From Bacteroidales bacterium (lineage in GTDB: Bacteria; Bacteroidota; Bacteroidia; Bacteroidales; Muribaculaceae), in assembly GCA_015061055.1 (NCBI GenBank), contig SUXH01000004.1:62001-126000 (forward strand): a DNA stretch of 64,000 nt. The letters run 5' to 3'. The position numbers and the translations under genes were made by a program. Below the pieces are notes generated by a model. That model had not been told where the DNA came from and searched no databases. It saw nothing but the letters and a program-made list of their open reading frames with translations. Positions 8,734 through 17,816 of this stretch are shown here, one piece after another; positions within the stretch are counted from its first letter, which is position 1; every line of letters begins with the position of its first letter.

Positions 8734-9648
8734 TTATTTGTTCTTGCTTACTTGGAATAGTCTTCGTTTTTCTTCTTCGGTTAACGAAGCATATCCCGAT
8801 TTTTTGATTTTATCTAATATAATATCAAGTGCAACTTCATCTTCTTGACTGATTGTGCCACTTGACTGTTGTTTGCAGTGAGATGACGCATTGGTTGTAT
8901 TTTTACTCTGTTTGTTATTTTTAATTTTATTTTTGAGTGATGCGTTTTCGATAGATTCGTATATGTTGATAAGTTGATCGATAGCCCAATTTATAGGGTG
9001 AGTAATGTCAATTCCTTTATTAATAAGAATTGTGAAAACAGCACCTGTTATAGCACCACCCAAATGAGCTATATGTCCGCCCATATTGTTGCCTGTGATA
9101 CTCAAGATATCGATTATAACATAAGCTATGGCTATCCACTTGAGTGAAATTGGACCTAAAAACAGCAGGTTGATTTTATAATGTGGAGCCTTTACTGCTA
9201 TCCCTATTACAATAGCCATTACCGATGCTGATGCACCTATTAGCCAAGTGTGAGTGTGCGTCAATGTGGGTAACATATATGCAAGTAAATATAATATGCC
9301 ACCTCCTAAGCCACCCAATATATATAGTCCTACGAAATGCTTTGGCGTAAAAAAGTCCAAAAACATAGTGCCAAACCAGTAAAGTACAAGCATATTGAAA
9401 AGAATGTGCAATACGTCGTAGTGAGCCACCATATAAGTGAGTAGAGTCCAAGGCATATGAATCAATGTCTCAATGGAAGATGGCAGTTCGATCCAATGCA
9501 AGAATATCATTGGGTCATAACCAATGAAAAAGCATATTACCCCGACAATGCGTAGCAAAAGAAATATTGCAATGTTGAGGTAGACAAGTTTCATTGGCAT
9601 ACTTGCCATTTTGTATTGGTATTTTAGATTGTTAAAAAATGCCACCAC
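8734..9648 (-). CDS. Rhomboid family intramembrane serine protease with C-terminal extension
   Basis: A six-helix integral membrane protease. The catalytic serine is S140 in LIGASASVMA (GxS motif on TM4) and the histidine is H195 in GHIAHLGGAI (TM6). The upstream histidines in the MVAHYDVLHILFN segment (TM2) match the family pattern. After the membrane core there is a Lys/Asn/Ser-rich linker (about 230-270) and a short helical tail ending LTEEEKRRLFQVSK, a small domain often seen at the end of Bacteroidetes rhomboids. The gene overlaps the upstream rhomboid by 17 bases and abuts the EEP gene downstream, so the three are translationally coupled. Confidence 0.93.
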   Translation of the reverse strand: MVAFFNNLKYQYKMASMPMKLVYLNIAIFLLLRIVGVICFFIGYDPMIFLHWIELPSSIETLIHMPWTLLTYMVAHYDVLHILFNMLVLYWFGTMFLDFFTPKHFVGLYILGGLGGGILYLLAYMLPTLTHTHTWLIGASASVMAIVIGIAVKAPHYKINLLFLGPISLKWIAIAYVIIDILSITGNNMGGHIAHLGGAITGAVFTILINKGIDITHPINWAIDQLINIYESIENASLKNKIKNNKQSKNTTNASSHCKQQSSGTISQEDEVALDIILDKIKKSGYASLTEEEKRRLFQVSKNK

Positions 9649-10369
9649 TTGTGTTTCCTTTCTTTTTCCAATACAATAATAACAAAAAACCGAACAACAT
9701 TCCTCCTAAATGTGCAAAATGTGCTACCGAACTCATAGTTCCCGATATGCCGAAGAAAAATTCAAGAGCTCCATAGCCTATTACCATATATTTGGCTTTG
9801 ATAGGTATAGGGATGAACATTAGGTACAACGGAAGATTAGGGAACAACATCCCAAATGCAAGTAAGATACCAAATATACCTCCCGAAGCTCCCACTGTGA
9901 GCAATGCGTTAAGTGCAGGTATGTCCTTCCCTTGAGCGATAGCTATTTCTAATGCTTGATATGATTCAGCCATTGTACATCCTGCTTGATTGGCAAAAAA
10001 AGGCGCGAAAATGTCTTTCCAAGTGAATTGCCACACCACTTCTTGTACGAGTGCTGCACCAAGCCCACAAGAAAGGAAGTAGAATAAGAATCGCTTACTG
10101 CCGAGTGTGCGTTCAAGAAGAGGTCCAAACATCAATAGCGAGAACATATTGAAAAATAAGTGAGTAAAATCGTTGTCGGAGTGTAAAAACATATATGTGA
10201 TGAGCTGAGCAGGATTGAAATCGCTCGCTAACCAAAAATGTAAACCTAATAATTCGGTAAGATTTATGCCTATTTTAGGAAGTGTGAGTTGGGCGAACCA
10301 CACAAGAATGTTGATAATGATCAGGTTTTTTGTGATTGAGGGCATATTTCTAAATAGTGATCCAAACAT
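9632..10369 (-). CDS. Rhomboid family intramembrane serine protease
   Basis: First gene of the minus-strand operon. The 245-residue protein is nearly all membrane core: LHSDNDFTHLFFNM (TM2), the active-site serine S162 in TVGASGGIFGIL and the histidine H220 in HFAHLGGMLFG. It carries an insertion of about 45 residues between TM3 and TM4 (VVWQFTWKDIFAPFFANQAG onward), which is long for the family. Two rhomboids in tandem suggest complementary substrates or a hetero-oligomer, which is inference. A -7 box (TATTTTTG on the minus strand, 10459-10466) is the likely promoter, divergent from that of the HU gene. Confidence 0.94.
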   Translation of the reverse strand: MFGSLFRNMPSITKNLIIINILVWFAQLTLPKIGINLTELLGLHFWLASDFNPAQLITYMFLHSDNDFTHLFFNMFSLLMFGPLLERTLGSKRFLFYFLSCGLGAALVQEVVWQFTWKDIFAPFFANQAGCTMAESYQALEIAIAQGKDIPALNALLTVGASGGIFGILLAFGMLFPNLPLYLMFIPIPIKAKYMVIGYGALEFFFGISGTMSSVAHFAHLGGMLFGFLLLLYWKKKGNTSGGIF

Positions 10370-10549
10370 AAAACTTGATTTATTTTTTAATTTAATAAAA
10401 AGATAGTAGCTTTATTTGTGTATAGTAGTGGATAATCCATTGAAAACAAAAACTATTGCAAAAATAATGAAAACTGCCTTGTTTTTAAAGTAAAAAGAGG
10501 TATTTGTATGTTTTTTGCTTTAAATACAACATTTTTTTAATTTTTTTCT

Positions 10550-10579
10550 TTGTTTTAAACGAGGAATAGTATAAATTTG
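10550..10579 (+). promoter_or_regulatory. Promoter of the HU gene
   Basis: TTG at 10550-10552, 19 bases, then TAAATTTG at 10572-10579: a full match to the Bacteroidetes -33/-7 consensus. The start should fall near 10583, giving a leader of about 35 bases. The flanks are extremely AT-rich (a run of T around 10532-10547). Confidence 0.75.
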
Positions 10580-10618
10580 TGGCGATAATAACTAACATTA
10601 CATTAATAATTGAGAATT

Positions 10619-10891
10619 ATGAATAAGACAGAACTTGTAAATGCAATTGCAGAAAAGGCTAACTTATCAAAAGTTCAAGCAAAGGCAGCTTTGGATGCTT
10701 CATTGGAAACTGTTGCAGAAGAATTAGCAAAAGGTGAAAAAGTGGCTTTGATCGGTTTTGGTACATATAGCGTAATTGAAAAGGCTGAACGTACTGGTAT
10801 CAATCCTGCAACTAAGGAAAAAATTACTATTCCAGCAAAGAAGGTTGTTAAATTTAAAGCTGGTGCAGAATTGGAAAAGGCTGTAAAGTAA
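10619..10891 (+). CDS. HU-family nucleoid DNA-binding protein
   Basis: A 90-residue histone-like protein that bends and compacts DNA as a dimer. The N-terminal helices (NKTELVNAIAEKANLSKVQA) and the signature GFGTYSVIEKAERTGINPAT, leading into the beta-arm, are canonical, and the arm carries the expected N-P (INPAT). The frame is open from a TTG at 10610, but the ATG at 10619 starts exactly at the family N-terminus, so it is used. It is monocistronic between a strong promoter and the bidirectional terminator at 10916-10958. Confidence 0.97.
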   Translation: MNKTELVNAIAEKANLSKVQAKAALDASLETVAEELAKGEKVALIGFGTYSVIEKAERTGINPATKEKITIPAKKVVKFKAGAELEKAVK

Positions 10892-10915
10892 GCAGCAAAC
10901 TTTATTTTTAAAAAT

Positions 10916-10958
10916 AAACAACCACCTTGACAACAATCAGTTGTTTTGGTGGTTGTTT
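10916..10958. terminator. Bidirectional terminator between HU and dGTPase genes
   Basis: AAACAACCACC (10916-10926) pairs perfectly with GGTGGTTGTTT (10948-10958), with T-rich sequence outside both arms. It sits between convergent genes and can serve both. Confidence 0.8.
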
Positions 10959-10977
10959 GTTTTTAACCTATCAATGA

Positions 10978-12324
10978 TTATATCATAGGAAGACTCATAC
11001 CATTGAGTTTGCGGTATAGGTCGAGGGCATAAACATCGGTCATTGCGCTCATATGGTCGAGAACAGCTTGTATCTTTCCGAATAAAGAGGGCGCATTAAC
11101 TTCATATTGTTGAGGTACTTTACTTAAAAGAAGTTGCGAGTAATTCTTTTCGGGGAAACGTACGGCGTCAATTAACTTCTTTAGCAAGAAAGCTATAATC
11201 TGGTTGCCGGCGAGATCGATTTCCACCACAGATGCCGCACAATATATCTTAGCGTAAGCAAGATTAGAACAAGCGTTGTAGGCTTCTTTGAGTAAAGGTG
11301 ATATGTGGTCAATAAGGCATCCTTCAAATTTTCCTCTCAATATTGTATCTTCATTCTCTACAAAAGCGTTTGCGCATTCGTGCACAAGTGCGCCAATAAT
11401 ACAAGAACGCAGATAACTTACTTTTTCGTTCTTGTCGGTCACATTTGACATCACTTGTTGCATATATTTTTTTCGCTCATCGTCGAAAAAACCGAGCATT
11501 AGTTCTATTGTTTCTCGCGTGTTTATGATTTTTAACTTATGGGCATCTTCTAAGTCCATAACCTGATAGCATATATCATCGGCTGCTTCAACCAGGTAAA
11601 CGAGAGGATGGCGTGCGTATTGCTCATTGTTTATCTTCAGTATTCCCAATTCGTGTGCAATTTTTTCGTATATTTCTTTTTCGGATGTAAAGAAACCAAA
11701 TTTCCCTTTTTTGTTAGCATAGTTAGATGAAAAAGGATATTTAACTATTGATGCGAGCATCGAATATGTCATAGCAAAACCTCCGGGGCGACGTCCTGCA
11801 AATTGATGTACTAACTGTCGAAATGAATTTGCGTTTCCCTCGAAATTTATGATGTCATTCCATTGAGCCTCCGATAACTCCGATTTTAATACAGCACCTT
11901 CCCCTTCAGAGAAAAAAGAGCTAATTGCTTTTTCGCCCGAATGCCCGAATGGCGGGTTGCCAAGGTCGTGAGCAAGACATGCTGCACTCACAATCTCTCC
12001 CAAATCATCAAGTTTGTTTACCCATATCCGGTTGCAATATTTCTCGCGCAGTCTTATTGATACTTCACGAGCAAGTGATTTGCCTACACTCGATACTTCA
12101 AGGCTGTGCGTCAGTCTGTTATGAACAAAAATACTGCCAGGTAGCGGGAATACTTGAGTTTTGTTTTGTAGTCGGCGGAATGGAGATGAAAAAACCAATC
12201 GGTCATAATCACGCTGAAAGTCGCTTCGTATACCTCCATTGTTACCATCGTTGTATTCTTCAAGACCGAGTCGCTTGTCGCATATCAATCGGTCCCAACA
12301 CATTTTATTTTCGTTTTGTGTCAT
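10978..12324 (-). CDS. dgt: Deoxyguanosinetriphosphate triphosphohydrolase (dGTPase-like)
   Basis: An HD-domain enzyme that cleaves dNTPs (classically dGTP) to the nucleoside and triphosphate, controlling the dNTP pool. The HD metal site is visible: H73 in NRLTHSLEVSS, H119-D120 in CLAHDLGNPPFGHSG and the later aspartate in LVEAADDICYQVMD. The N-terminal signature RSDFQRDYDRLVFSSPFRRL is diagnostic. The length (448) fits the family. It is divergent from the dUTPase gene 168 bases away, placing two nucleotide-pool enzymes back to back. Confidence 0.93.
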   Translation of the reverse strand: MTQNENKMCWDRLICDKRLGLEEYNDGNNGGIRSDFQRDYDRLVFSSPFRRLQNKTQVFPLPGSIFVHNRLTHSLEVSSVGKSLAREVSIRLREKYCNRIWVNKLDDLGEIVSAACLAHDLGNPPFGHSGEKAISSFFSEGEGAVLKSELSEAQWNDIINFEGNANSFRQLVHQFAGRRPGGFAMTYSMLASIVKYPFSSNYANKKGKFGFFTSEKEIYEKIAHELGILKINNEQYARHPLVYLVEAADDICYQVMDLEDAHKLKIINTRETIELMLGFFDDERKKYMQQVMSNVTDKNEKVSYLRSCIIGALVHECANAFVENEDTILRGKFEGCLIDHISPLLKEAYNACSNLAYAKIYCAASVVEIDLAGNQIIAFLLKKLIDAVRFPEKNYSQLLLSKVPQQYEVNAPSLFGKIQAVLDHMSAMTDVYALDLYRKLNGMSLPMI

Positions 12325-12492
12325 ATCAAAAGCTCTATTATTGCACTAAATTACAAAAAAATACTTAAAACACTTCAATTTGAGTCAGTCAATTTACATT
12401 ATAGCATTTTTTAAGGTAATTATCACGAAAAATCAGTCGTTTTTCATTAACTTCGCATATTTAAAATTAACTATTAATTAAATAACCGAATA

Positions 12493-12936
12493 ATGGAACC
12501 TGTTAAAGTAAAAATAATAAACAAGTCAAATAACCCAACCCCAAGTTATAGTACAGTGGATAGTGCCGGAATGGATGTGCGTGCTTTTGTTAGCGAGCCT
12601 ATAACTCTTGCACCGCTTGAAAGAGTACTTGTGCCTACCGGATTATATATGGAGCTCCCATGCGGATACCAATGTGAGATTCGTCCTCGAAGTGGTCTGG
12701 CATTAAAGAAGGGTATAACAGTGCTTAACACTCCAGGAACGATTGATGCAGATTATCGAGGTGAGGTGGGTATTATTCTTATCAACCTTTCCAATGAACC
12801 ATTTGTTATCAACAATGGTGAACGTATTTGCCAAATGGTTATAATGCCTTACTCTAAGGCTGAGTTGGTGGAAGTGAAAGAGTTAAATGACACTGAACGT
12901 GGAGAAGGTGGTTTCGGGCATACAGGAATTAAATAA
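12493..12936 (+). CDS. dut: Deoxyuridine 5'-triphosphate nucleotidohydrolase (dUTPase)
   Basis: Homotrimeric dUTPase that hydrolyses dUTP to dUMP and PPi, keeping uracil out of DNA and supplying dTMP synthesis. All five motifs are intact: DSAGMDVRA (23-31), RPRSGLAL (64-71), [15 protein letters not shown] (78-92), GERICQMV (109-116) and the C-terminal P-loop-like [10 protein letters not shown] (136-145). The length of 147 is normal. It heads a plus-strand run of six genes; the next starts 10 bases on. A near-consensus -7 box (TAACTTCG, 12448-12455) lies 37 bases upstream. Confidence 0.98.
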   Translation: MEPVKVKIINKSNNPTPSYSTVDSAGMDVRAFVSEPITLAPLERVLVPTGLYMELPCGYQCEIRPRSGLALKKGITVLNTPGTIDADYRGEVGIILINLSNEPFVINNGERICQMVIMPYSKAELVEVKELNDTERGEGGFGHTGIK

Positions 12937-12946
12937 TTATGATTGA

Positions 12947-14698
12947 ATGAATATATTTCAGAAATATATCACGATATTACTTACACTTGCTTTAGCTTTT
13001 ACTCTAAATGCGAAAAATGATGAGCAAGATGTCGTTGCTGCACATAAACGAAAGGCTCACTATACGTTTTTAGAGGCAATGCGAAAGAAATCCATTGGTG
13101 AATACGATTCTTATCACGAATTGATACAACATGCTTATTCACTTGATACTACAAACACAGCTATTGCCCATCAACTTGGTTATAGCACGCTTGTGGCCGG
13201 TGTTTGTGATGATGCCGGTGTGTATAGAGCCGTTGAACTTATGGAGAAGCATTTTCGTTCCACTCCGGATGACTATTATGAAAGTTATTTGTATGGTAGT
13301 GTGTGCAAGAAGTTAAGGATAAATGATAAAGCCTTTGAGGTGTGGAGTAAGCTCTATGAGTTGTATCCTAACAAAGAGGATGTGATGGCGCAATTGGCCG
13401 ATGCTTATGCCATACAAAAAAACTTTGATAAGGCAGTAGAACTATATGATACCATAGAATCACGAAAAGGAGCATCAATACCTATTACTTTACGTAAAGT
13501 AAACTATCGATTTGCTTCGCGCGATACGATGGGAATCATTAAAGAAACAAAGAAACTGCTTGCAACTGCTCCAAACAATGTGGACTATAATTTAGTTGTA
13601 GGCGAAATTTTCCAACAGTTGGGTCAAAGTGATAGTGCATTCTATTATTTTAATAAGGCTCACAATATAGATCCGGATAATGGATATGCATATATCTATT
13701 TAGCCGATTATTATAGAGTGATTGGAGATTCGGTGAATTATGATAAGCAAATCTATAATGCTCTTATTAACAATAATCTTGGAGTGGAACAGAAAACGGA
13801 AATCTTGGTAGATTACGTTCGTGATGAATTAAGCGAAGGAGTGCAAAAATCGGAGCGTACGGAAAACCTATTTACCGTACTTATCGAACAGCATCCACAC
13901 GAAAGTACAATTCACGATCTATATAGTCAATATTTGGCAACAATAAAGGATTATAAGGGGGCAGCAGAGCAATTGGGGTATGTACTCGATATGAATCCTA
14001 CTGATGCTGAGAATTGGAAAAAGATGGTGCTTTTGAATTTGTTGGATGATAATTTTGAGGGAGTGTTTGAAGCTGCCGACAAATCAATAGAGTATAATTC
14101 GGATAATTCCGATTTATATCAGTATTTAGCATCGGCATATGTTCAAATCAAAGAATACGAGAAGGCGTTGGAAACATATAATAAAGCATTTGAGAAAGCC
14201 GATGTCTCAGATAAAGTGAAACTATCGAATATAGTAGCCGGTATGGGTGATGTATATTATTCTATGGGTGATACCTTAAAATCATTTGAACAATATGAGA
14301 AGGCTATTGAATTGAATCCCGGTAATCTTATGGCAATGAATAATTACGCATATTTCCTTGCTATAACAGAAAAAGATCTTGATAAAGCCGAAAAACTGAG
14401 TGCGACAACAATAAAGTATGAACCGGAGAATCCCACATATTTAGATACTTATGCGTGGGTGTATTTTAAGAAGGGTGAATATAGTCTTGCGCTTACTTAT
14501 ATGAAATCGGCATTAACTCATTCAGAAAGGTTAAAGGAAGAACCAAGTGCAGAACTATTGGAACATTATGGTGATGCATTGTTTATGAATGGTTATCATG
14601 ATGAAGCTGTTTCCTATTGGGAAAAAGCTGTTGAATTGAATCCTGATTCGGAAATACTCCAAAGGAAAGTGAAACACAAAACATTTTTCTTTAAATGA
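12947..14698 (+). CDS. Exported TPR-repeat protein
   Basis: A 583-residue protein with an N-terminal signal peptide (residues 1-22, ending LNAKN) and tetratricopeptide repeats across most of the rest; clear units include LYELYPNKEDVMAQLADAY, YYFNKAHNIDPDNGYAYIYL, FEQYEKAIELNPGNLMAMN and YWEKAVELNPDSEILQRK. TPR arrays act as scaffolds, and here it would lie in the periplasm or on a membrane. Its place between dut and the DUF4292 lipoprotein/EnvC pair is a recurrent Bacteroidales arrangement and suggests a role in envelope assembly, but the partner is unknown. Its stop overlaps the ATG of the next gene (ATGA). Confidence 0.88.
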   Translation: MNIFQKYITILLTLALAFTLNAKNDEQDVVAAHKRKAHYTFLEAMRKKSIGEYDSYHELIQHAYSLDTTNTAIAHQLGYSTLVAGVCDDAGVYRAVELMEKHFRSTPDDYYESYLYGSVCKKLRINDKAFEVWSKLYELYPNKEDVMAQLADAYAIQKNFDKAVELYDTIESRKGASIPITLRKVNYRFASRDTMGIIKETKKLLATAPNNVDYNLVVGEIFQQLGQSDSAFYYFNKAHNIDPDNGYAYIYLADYYRVIGDSVNYDKQIYNALINNNLGVEQKTEILVDYVRDELSEGVQKSERTENLFTVLIEQHPHESTIHDLYSQYLATIKDYKGAAEQLGYVLDMNPTDAENWKKMVLLNLLDDNFEGVFEAADKSIEYNSDNSDLYQYLASAYVQIKEYEKALETYNKAFEKADVSDKVKLSNIVAGMGDVYYSMGDTLKSFEQYEKAIELNPGNLMAMNNYAYFLAITEKDLDKAEKLSATTIKYEPENPTYLDTYAWVYFKKGEYSLALTYMKSALTHSERLKEEPSAELLEHYGDALFMNGYHDEAVSYWEKAVELNPDSEILQRKVKHKTFFFK

Positions 14699-15531
14699 CA
14701 ATAATTATGAATAGGATATATGTAATATTAACAATAATAGTAATTACAGTTCTTAGTTTTTATAGCTGTAAATCATCTAAAATATCTACTTCGGGAGATG
14801 AAACAGATGTTCCTGATGTGGCGTTGCAAGAACTTGCTGTGTCGTGTACCGATTGGGAATCTTATAGCACTTCGGGTAAGTTAACCTTATCGGGTGCAGT
14901 TTCGTTTTCAACATCTATTCAACTGAAAATGGTTCGTGGTAAATGTGTGGCGATTTCAATACGTCCGTTTTTGGGAATCGAAGTGGCTAAAGTGTTTGTG
15001 AATAATGATTCGGCTGTTGTTGTCAATAAGATACATAAAGTATATACTGCAGTAAAATTGGAACAATTCAAGCATATATTACCTGCAAGTATAAACACGA
15101 TTCAAGATATTATTCTTGCTCGTCCCTTTACGATAAGCGATGGTACTCTGTCGGAAACAAATGTTAAGAAATTTAACATTGAGCAATCGGATAGAGGTTA
15201 TACGCTTTCCCCACGAAAAACGAGTAAAGGTATTTCGTATCAATTTACAATTAATGAGAACAAACAAATGGAAGAGCTGATTGTGACGCCTGATAATTCT
15301 TCAAAAAACTATACGGCAATATATTCGGATTTCGCAACAGAAAAACCTTGTAGTGAAGCATCCCGAATAAAATTGGATGCAATTATAAGTGGTAAAGAAA
15401 TGTCATTACAATTGTATCTTAATCCGTCAAAGACTAAATGGAACAGCACTATCGATGAGAGTGAAATAGTGGGCGGTTCTTATCGAAAGATTTCAATTGC
15501 GGAAATGATTGACATAATAAAATCAATGTAA
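14695..15531 (+). CDS. DUF4292-type lipoprotein
   Basis: A 278-residue lipoprotein: the hydrophobic N-terminus ends in VLSFYSC, with the cysteine at residue 25 as lipidation site. The rest resembles the DUF4292 family of Bacteroidetes, a beta-rich fold comparable to LolA/LolB lipoprotein carriers (features such as TSGKLTLSGAVSFSTSIQLK and ISIRPFLGIEVAKVFV). A role in moving or anchoring outer-membrane components is inference. The ATG at 14695 overlaps the preceding stop; an internal ATG at 14707 is equally compatible with the lipoprotein signal. Confidence 0.78.
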   Translation: MTIIMNRIYVILTIIVITVLSFYSCKSSKISTSGDETDVPDVALQELAVSCTDWESYSTSGKLTLSGAVSFSTSIQLKMVRGKCVAISIRPFLGIEVAKVFVNNDSAVVVNKIHKVYTAVKLEQFKHILPASINTIQDIILARPFTISDGTLSETNVKKFNIEQSDRGYTLSPRKTSKGISYQFTINENKQMEELIVTPDNSSKNYTAIYSDFATEKPCSEASRIKLDAIISGKEMSLQLYLNPSKTKWNSTIDESEIVGGSYRKISIAEMIDIIKSM

Positions 15532-15569
15532 TAATATAATAATCATCATCAAAATTAAAACTTGACAAA

Positions 15570-16871
15570 ATGCTACGTTTCTTGTTCATATCATTTCTTT
15601 CGTTGTTGCTTATAACACCTTGTGCAACAGCGCAGAAACGTACTGCACAAAGTATAAAGAAGCAACAGCAGGATACGCAGAGGGAAATCAAATCCACTAA
15701 TAAGAAAATACAGGATAATACGGCAAAAACAAAACGATCACTCAATCAACTGAATCTTATTGAAGCTGAAATAAAATCGCACGAAAAGTCGATCAATGGT
15801 ATAAACGAGGAACTGCAATTAATAAATAAGCGATTGAAAATAATTCAGGATTCGATAAGAGATGGAGAGAAAAAAATCAAGTCACTTACCGATAATTATG
15901 CGAAAGCCATACGCAATGTGCAATCCCAATCATCTTCGTATGATAGATTGCTGTTTGTGTTTTCGGCAGAATCGTTCAATCAAGCTTATCGTAGAATGAG
16001 ATACTTGCAACAGTTTTCATTGTGGAAAGAAAAACAAATAAAAGAAATAAAAGAATATCAGCAACTGCTTGAAAACCAAAGAAAAACAGTTGATGAATAT
16101 CACAAACAACACACAGATAAACTTGCAAAACAAAATAATGAGCGAATGGCACTTGTTAAAAAACGCAAGGAACAATCGAAAGTGGTAAATTCGCTTAAAA
16201 AAGAGGGAAAAGAACTGAAAAAAGTTCTTGCTGAGAAACAACGTCAAGCACGCCGTCTTGATGATGCTCTCAACAAACTCATTGCAGAGGAAGAACGTCG
16301 AGCTGCCGAAAGGGCAAAAAAAGAACTTGAGGGAAAACGTTTAGCTGAAGAGAAAAAGCGTGAGCAGGAGGATAAAAAGAAGAAGCTGTCAACTGAAAAG
16401 GTTGAGACATCAAAGAAATCGGGCTATCAAATGAGTGAGGCGGAAAGAACTCTATCGGGTACGTTTGAAAGCAATAAGGGACGCATTCTTTTCCCTGTTA
16501 ATAGCGAATATAAGATAGTAAGGCCTTTCGGTAGAAGCAAACATCCCGAATTAAAATACGTGCAAACGGAAAATAGCGGTATCGACATTGAAGTTCCTGA
16601 AGGAACTAAAGCTCGAGCTGTATTTGATGGAAAGGTATCGGCAATATTTCCACAGGACGGATTCAACACTGTTGTGATGGTGCGTCATGGCAACTATCTT
16701 ACAATATATGTTAATTTGAGTGAGATATATGTTAAGAGTGGCCAAACGGTGAAAGCAAATGAACCAATAGGTAAGGTGTTTTCCGATCCGGAAGATGGAA
16801 ATAGAACTATTCTGCATTTTGAAGTTCGACACGAGAGAGAAAAACTTAATCCTCAAGAATGGGTTAAATAA
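15570..16871 (+). CDS. EnvC-like murein hydrolase activator (coiled coil plus degenerate LytM/M23 domain)
   Basis: A 433-residue periplasmic protein: signal peptide (1-20, ending CATAQ), a long Lys/Glu-rich coiled coil (about 25-270), and a C-terminal LytM/M23 fold (about 315-433). The zinc ligands are lost. The usual His before GIDI is a serine (NSGIDIEVP), and the HxH position reads YVNLS instead of YAHLS. This is the pattern of EnvC, which does not cut peptidoglycan but activates amidases at the division septum. It is fifth-from-last in the dut operon and precedes an acyltransferase gene by 6 bases. Confidence 0.9.
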   Translation: MLRFLFISFLSLLLITPCATAQKRTAQSIKKQQQDTQREIKSTNKKIQDNTAKTKRSLNQLNLIEAEIKSHEKSINGINEELQLINKRLKIIQDSIRDGEKKIKSLTDNYAKAIRNVQSQSSSYDRLLFVFSAESFNQAYRRMRYLQQFSLWKEKQIKEIKEYQQLLENQRKTVDEYHKQHTDKLAKQNNERMALVKKRKEQSKVVNSLKKEGKELKKVLAEKQRQARRLDDALNKLIAEEERRAAERAKKELEGKRLAEEKKREQEDKKKKLSTEKVETSKKSGYQMSEAERTLSGTFESNKGRILFPVNSEYKIVRPFGRSKHPELKYVQTENSGIDIEVPEGTKARAVFDGKVSAIFPQDGFNTVVMVRHGNYLTIYVNLSEIYVKSGQTVKANEPIGKVFSDPEDGNRTILHFEVRHEREKLNPQEWVK

Positions 16872-16877
16872 TGGATT

Positions 16878-17816
16878 ATGGTAGAGATTAAATTATATAC
16901 ATCAGACTTACATAAGGATTGGAATCGGTTTGTAGAAGAATCGAAGAATGCCACATTCCTTCATAAACGTGAATATATGGACTACCATAGCGACCGATTT
17001 GATGATTGTTCGTTGGTTGCTTATAATAAGGGGAAAATTATAGCTTTGCTTCCGGCTAATCGTGTTGGGAATACGCTTTATTCGCATCAAGGACTTACAT
17101 ATGGAGGGTGGCTTATGCCTCTTAAGCACTTTAATGTGGTTAATATGTTAGAGGTGTTTGATGCAATGAAGGATTTTCTAAAATCAATAGGAGTCAACGA
17201 GTTGATTTATAAGGCTATTCCGCATATTTATCATAAATATCCTGCCGAAGAAGACCTTTATGCAATTTTCCGCCATAAAGGAGAGCTAATAGAAACAAAT
17301 GTGTCTACTACGGTATTATTGAGTAATCCACTAGAGCTAAATTATAGTTACCGAAAAGCAGTTAAAATAGCTTCTATGTATGGGTTGGATGTTGTTGAAT
17401 CACAAGATTATGAGCAATATTGGAATGTTTTAAGCGAATTGCTGGATACGAAGTATAATACAAATCCCATACATTCTCTTGAGGAAATTACTATGTTGCA
17501 GAACCGATTCCCCAATAATATAAAGTTGTATACAGTATCTAATGAGAGGAAAGTTATTGCAGGTGTGCTTATATATAGTACACCTATGGTTGCTCATGCC
17601 CAATATATTGCAAGTAATGATGAGGCTAAAGAGAAAGGTGCATTAATGTTACTATTCAATCACCTGATAAAAGAAGTTTATAAGGATACAAAATATTTTG
17701 ATTTTGGAACTTCTAATGAAAATAAAGGATTATTTCTCAATGAGGGTTTGATTCTTCAAAAAAGTCATTTGGGCGGAAGAGCAATTGTTTATAATACATA
17801 TAGAATTTCATTTTAA
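16878..17816 (+). CDS. GNAT/FemAB-like acyltransferase
   Basis: A 312-residue soluble protein with the double-GNAT outline of FemAB-like transferases: an N-terminal half with ATFLHKREYMDYHSDRF and a C-terminal half with VIAGVLIYSTPMVAHAQYIA and YFDFGTSNENKG, which matches the acyl/aminoacyl-acceptor region of this group. Such proteins attach amino acids or acyl groups to peptidoglycan precursors or polysaccharides. The adjoining flippase (start overlapping this stop by one base) makes a role in decorating a lipid-linked glycan likely. The substrate is not predictable. Confidence 0.75.
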   Translation: MVEIKLYTSDLHKDWNRFVEESKNATFLHKREYMDYHSDRFDDCSLVAYNKGKIIALLPANRVGNTLYSHQGLTYGGWLMPLKHFNVVNMLEVFDAMKDFLKSIGVNELIYKAIPHIYHKYPAEEDLYAIFRHKGELIETNVSTTVLLSNPLELNYSYRKAVKIASMYGLDVVESQDYEQYWNVLSELLDTKYNTNPIHSLEEITMLQNRFPNNIKLYTVSNERKVIAGVLIYSTPMVAHAQYIASNDEAKEKGALMLLFNHLIKEVYKDTKYFDFGTSNENKGLFLNEGLILQKSHLGGRAIVYNTYRISF